Source of the DNA: Glycine soja
Taxonomy: Eukaryota; Streptophyta; Magnoliopsida; Fabales; Fabaceae
DNA length: 64,000 nucleotides
Direction: 5' to 3'
NCBI RefSeq assembly: GCF_004193775.1
Contig: NC_041005.1
Span: forward strand, 9,550,501 to 9,614,500
A program made the translations under genes and the position numbers. Numbering within the stretch: position 1 is the first letter of the stretch; every line of letters starts with the position of its first letter. This document shows positions 60,235-64,000 of this stretch, piece after piece. Below the pieces are notes generated by a model that saw nothing but the letters and a program-made list of their open reading frames with translations, made no database searches and was not told the DNA's origin.

Positions 60235-60848
60235 ATGCAACGTTTCTTTTTTTTGTTTCTCATGTAACTTTTATCTGTTTGTTTACAGCGTGTTTGAATT
60301 CCATAATAAAATTGAATGTGTTGTTTGAATGGTCCAAATATAATTTATTTTTATTGTTCCACCTTCAGACCTTAAGCATACTTTGAAGGGTGAAAATCCT
60401 GTTTTTTTTTTTTTTAATTTCATGCTTGTTTTTTGAGGTGTTATTCGGTGGAACCTGCTGACGATATTATTTTATTTGGCTTCTTTGATGTCCAAACATG
60501 AGAAACAGCGCCCCACAAATATCTTAGGCGACTCAAGCATAATTTTAAAAAACCCCCGAACATGGGTACTTGAACATGTTTGAAGGCTCAAAATCTTATT
60601 TTTTAATTTTTTTTTAATTTTGATCTTCTTACTTTAAAACATAAACATTTAGTTATCTTATTTTTAAAAATTTATAATTTTAATCTCATTCTTATGAAGG
60701 AAAGTCATGATTTTCGAAATCGGAATCAGAACGTCAGTTAATCAAAATCGGAATCAAAATCAGAATCGGAATCGGTGTGTCATATAGAGTGCAAAAAAGT
60801 AAACTATATTAAACAAAAAAGTGTAACAAATACAAAAAATGATGTCAA

Positions 60849-62960
60849 CTACAAAACATAAAAAACATCATCAATGCTCTGTGCACCGTCTTTGTAGAGC
60901 CCTAACACTTTCATCTGCGCTGGCACCCCCCTGGCGATCCTCAGGCAATCTTGCATGATATCATGTAACTCTATCCCTGCAATGACCATCCTAAGGTTGA
61001 GCACACATTCTAACCTTTCTGCGATCATCTTATAGCCTTCGTATTCATCCTGTGACAGTCATAAAAAAAATTTATTACAAAATTTAAAATAAATAACAAT
61101 TCATCAAATATTAAATACGCAAATAATCTTACCGTTGCATGTTGAGGGGGGTCAAATGCCACTGGAACCTGTGGGATGTCCGGCTGCATGTAGTCCTCAT
61201 GGTCTGGGGCAGGTGCATGTCTGGGCTGGTCACCTGCCTGGGTCGGTATCATGAATGGGTGAGATTTCTGGAAAAACCACTCCATGTAATCCGCAGATAC
61301 CTGCCCAAGCACTACACAAAGCTCACCCACAGCTACTACGTGGTTCGAGAAATGCATCCACCTGTCATCTATATCATCATATGACAACGAAGCGCTAACA
61401 GGTGGCAGAGGGATGCTCTGAATGTACCCAAACTAGCGTAGCACCCTCTCCGGTCGAACTGTGACCATCAAAGGACCTCATCTCAACTGACCCTGGAACG
61501 ATGAAATCAGCTCAAACCCCCTAACCCCTCGATGGTCACTGTAAGGCAACCAGCACACGTCTGTGACTGTCAAAGCATCAGAACATGCCCGGTGCGGCGC
61601 TCCTGTAATTCCCTTCATATAAGCCTTCATCGTCAGCCACCGGGAGGCACGAGGGGACGCCTCCTCGTATGCATCATCGGTGACGCACTGATGAATACTC
61701 GAAAAGTGCTCATAGATCCAGCACTACAAAAAAAAAATAGGTTACCATAACATAAAAACATGTTTACATCATAATCCAATGTAACATATTACGAACACAA
61801 AATTTACCTGTAAGAAAGTAAGGTACCCCCCAATCTGCCGTGTCGTGGTCCTAGAAGCTTCATCTAACTGGTCATACATATGAACCAGGGCCGCAGCTCC
61901 CCAGGCATAGCCCCTACTCTGACCCAGGTCACGAAAAGCCTTTAGATGCACCACATGAACATATGTTGCACTCTTGTTAGAAAAAACAGTGCAACCGACC
62001 AGGTGCAGGAGATAAGTACGAGCTGCTACAATCCATCGTCGTGTCTGGCATCTCATCTCATAGATCTTCTGAACTCATGAGAGGCGTACATATGCCCCGC
62101 GCGTTCGTACTGTCTCGGCTCTACCCTCCTCACCGAACACCTCAAGAAACTCCATCAACAAAAATACTGTCTCGTCCACGGAAAGAGCCTCGAAGCTGTG
62201 GAAGGCGCCACTGATAGGGCGATGGAGGAGTGATGACACATCATCTAGTGTGATCATCAACTCTCCTACTGGAAGGTGGAAGGTGCTGGTCTCCTTGTGC
62301 CACTTCTCCACAAATGCGGATATAAGTCCAGGATCGCCGGTTACAATTGAACACCCGATCAATGGACTTAATCCTGTGGCGACAACCAGCCCTTCAATCT
62401 CAGGCACTGGCCTCCCAATTAATGCCACCTTCCTCCCGTGCGACACCAACTTCAACTCAGGACGCTCCTGAATTGAAGTACAAATCATTCCAAATACACA
62501 AATATCAAAAAAAAATTTATGACAAACAAATCAAGAAGAAAAAATTAACAAATTATAATACCTGTTTAGTCCAAATGGCATGTGCGACATGCTCTACAAA
62601 TGAAGTCAGAACTGATGGGTCACGGGGCCCACCAGGGAATCTCTCATCAGCATGTGACCCTTCAGCACCATCACGACCTAAGTCCTCTGCAACAGTCGCA
62701 TCTACGTCCGCAGTCATCTGAGGCGCATCTTCACTCATCTAAGGAACATCGTCAGCCATATGAGGGACAACCTCAGTCATCTGAGGAACATCCTAAGTCA
62801 CCTAAGGAACACCCTCATCAATCGCAATATGTACCCGTTGCCTACGGGCTGATGTAGTAGGCCTACGCCTTCGGGGAACATCAACTGCATCATGCTCATC
62901 CTGTCTACCTCGCCCTATAACCCTAGCTAAAGCACGACCTAAACCTCGTGTTCTAACCAT
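60849..62960 (-). pseudogene. Plant mobile domain (PMD, MAIN-like) gene of the large MULE
   Basis: Exons on the minus strand are 62960-62562, 62467-61808, 61723-61133 and 61049-60849, with GT-AG borders. It starts MVRTRGLGRALARVIGRGRQ. A repeat of DVPQMTE-like heptads follows, three of whose Gln codons are now TAG (about 62751-62810). PMD landmarks follow: ELKLVSHGRKVALIGRPVPE, FVEKWHKETSTFHLPVGEL, MITLDDVSSLLHRPISGAFH, AARTYLLHLVGCTVFSNKSA, LRWGPLMVTVRPERVLR, VSADYMEWFFQKSHPFMIPT. Further stops are TGA in LS*VQK at about 62075 and TAG in VLR*FGY at about 61434. All are explained by C-to-T change (CAG to TAG, CGA to TGA). PMD proteins in plants (MAIN, MAIL1) act in silencing and gene regulation; the transposon copies have no proven role. 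It is convergent with the accessory gene. Confidence 0.85.
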
Positions 62961-63329
62961 GATCTGCAAATCATGAAGAACACATATTTTTTTTGGGTCA
63001 AATAAACTATTCATATAATTAAAAGCCTACATATATTTACATAAATCTTCAGCCTTACATTATAAACCCTAATCACACTACCCTAAGCATTGTTGACTAC
63101 CTTAAACTAAACCCTATACACTCAACCACTAAACAAAAATATAAAAAAAAATATAATAAACAAAAATTTAACCTAATATATAATATTTTAAGTAATTTTT
63201 TTGCATACCACCATGCAAGCATAAATATTTCTATCATTAAACATACACAACTTAATTTATAAAAAAAAAATAACAACTTCATTCATTAAAAAAATAAAAA
63301 AAAAACTAATTTAAAAAAAATTCTTGTTT

Positions 63330-63570
63330 TCGGAAGAACTTCCGGTAGAACATTTTGTTCATCCGGTAGAATGTTCTTCCAGAAACCTTTCCGGAAGAAG
63401 TTCTTCCGGAAGTGTCTCAGGAAGAACCTTCTTCCAATAGAATATTTTGTTCATCCGGAAGGAGATTCTTCTAGAAACATTTCCGAAAGAACTTCTTCCA
63501 GAATGTTCAGTTTCTTATTACGGAAGAAGTTCTTCCGGAGAACCATCCGAAAGAACTTGTTCCGGACAAC
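63330..63570. repeat. Right subterminal TTCCGGAA array of the large MULE
   Basis: About ten CTTCCGGAAG-type palindromes and half-sites in 240 bp (gaagttcttccggaag, ttccgaaagaac). It mirrors the left clusters. It ends about 0.36 kb inside the right TIR. Confidence 0.85.
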
Positions 63571-63941
63571 CAAACCGTTACAGGTTCCAAATGAGTCTTC
63601 TACCCTAGAGTTCACTTCGTCTTCTACCCTAAATCCAACTTCTCCTAAACTAAATAAACAACCTAGGAGGGGAGGGGAGGGGAGATACTAACCTTGAGGC
63701 GGAAACGCAACAATGACACCACAAGAAGCTTCGAAGACGAACGAAAATGGCAGCCAGAGGGAAGAGACGCGTGGAGGAAGAAGGAAAAGAATAAAAGCAA
63801 GAAGGCGGGAAGGTGGGGACTGCTGGGTGCACTTCATTCTTAAAATTTTAAACAAGGACAATTTTATCCATTCACATAATTGCTGGGTGCACCAGCAATG
63901 TTGCGGGTGCACCTAGCATGTCCGCATGTCCCTTTAGATTC

Positions 63942-64000
63942 GTTGTTCAGCCCATAATTATATGTGCATGTTGACCAGGTTAAAGAGACTTTCTTGATTA
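63942..64000. other. Flanking unique DNA right of the MULE
   Basis: Short unique sequence after the TTTAGATTC duplication. Nothing is recognised. Confidence 0.5.

Larger units (their letters stand above)
54763..63932 (+). mobile_element. Mutator-like element (9170 bp), autonomous-type layout
   Basis: The left TIR begins GGGATATGCTAGGTGCACCC and the right TIR is its inverse, ending ...CATGTCCC at 63932. The right TIR has a small duplication in the outer 10 bp. Inner parts match for about 70 bp (CATTGCTGGTGCACCCA, then gaatgg.caaaattg). A perfect 9-bp duplication TTTAGATTC lies at 54754-54762 and 63933-63941. Three genes are inside: a FAR1-type/MULE transposase/OTU fusion (56032-58993, +), an accessory gene (59400-60234, +) and a PMD gene (60849-62960, -). 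All carry nonsense codons, so this copy is now defective, but the layout suggests an autonomous ancestor. It is related to 41350-46613 by TIR core and PMD gene. Confidence 0.94.

Overview
The window reads as plant nuclear DNA, most likely from a legume and probably soybean or a close relative (Glycine). The grounds are AT-rich intergenic DNA, canonical GT-AG introns, a plant tRNA-Lys, LTR retrotransposons of the type common in soybean, and Mutator-like elements that carry plant mobile domain (PMD) genes. The species call is inference from remembered protein similarity; no search was run.

Only three host genes look intact or nearly so. One is a tRNA-Lys(CTT) at 13998-14070 (-). The second is an eight-exon, 352-codon gene for a plastid-type SAM-dependent methyltransferase at 23784-27012 (+). 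The third is an intronless VQ-motif gene at 38550-39608 (-). The VQ gene has a near-identical, tail-to-tail partner at 35694-36752 (+) that is broken by one nonsense codon. The two copies are the coding cores of a large inverted duplication (arms about 35181-37117 and 38184-40209).

The rest is dominated by transposable elements, several with exact ends and target-site duplications (TSDs). In order they are: a Ty3/gypsy element on the minus strand (3909-10552, TSD TTATT) interrupted by part of a second gypsy element on the plus strand (4683-7097); a truncated CACTA end inside a direct duplication (12249-13482); a repeat-rich element (14744-23123) hosting a 6.6-kb Pack-CACTA (15416-22025, TSD AAC) that carries PEPC-kinase-like and ABC1-kinase-like gene fragments and is itself hit by a hAT element (18909-19794, TSD ATTAGGGT); a small MULE MITE (34225-34689, 9-bp TSD); a 5.3-kb MULE (41350-46613) with a PMD pseudogene plus AP2/ERF, NB-ARC and aldo-keto reductase fragments; a decayed PIF/Harbinger element (about 48813-51310); a foldback element (about 53350-54650); and a 9.2-kb MULE (54763-63932, TSD TTTAGATTC) with a FAR1-type zinc finger/MULE transposase/OTU fusion, an accessory gene and a PMD gene on the opposite strand.

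The most notable points are four. The inverted VQ pair has coding regions almost identical while the flanks have clearly diverged, which suggests gene conversion and makes a hairpin transcript possible. Gene capture occurs in two transposon superfamilies. The large MULE combines three genes. Several unrelated DNA transposons here carry arrays of short palindromes just inside their ends, each family with its own motif.
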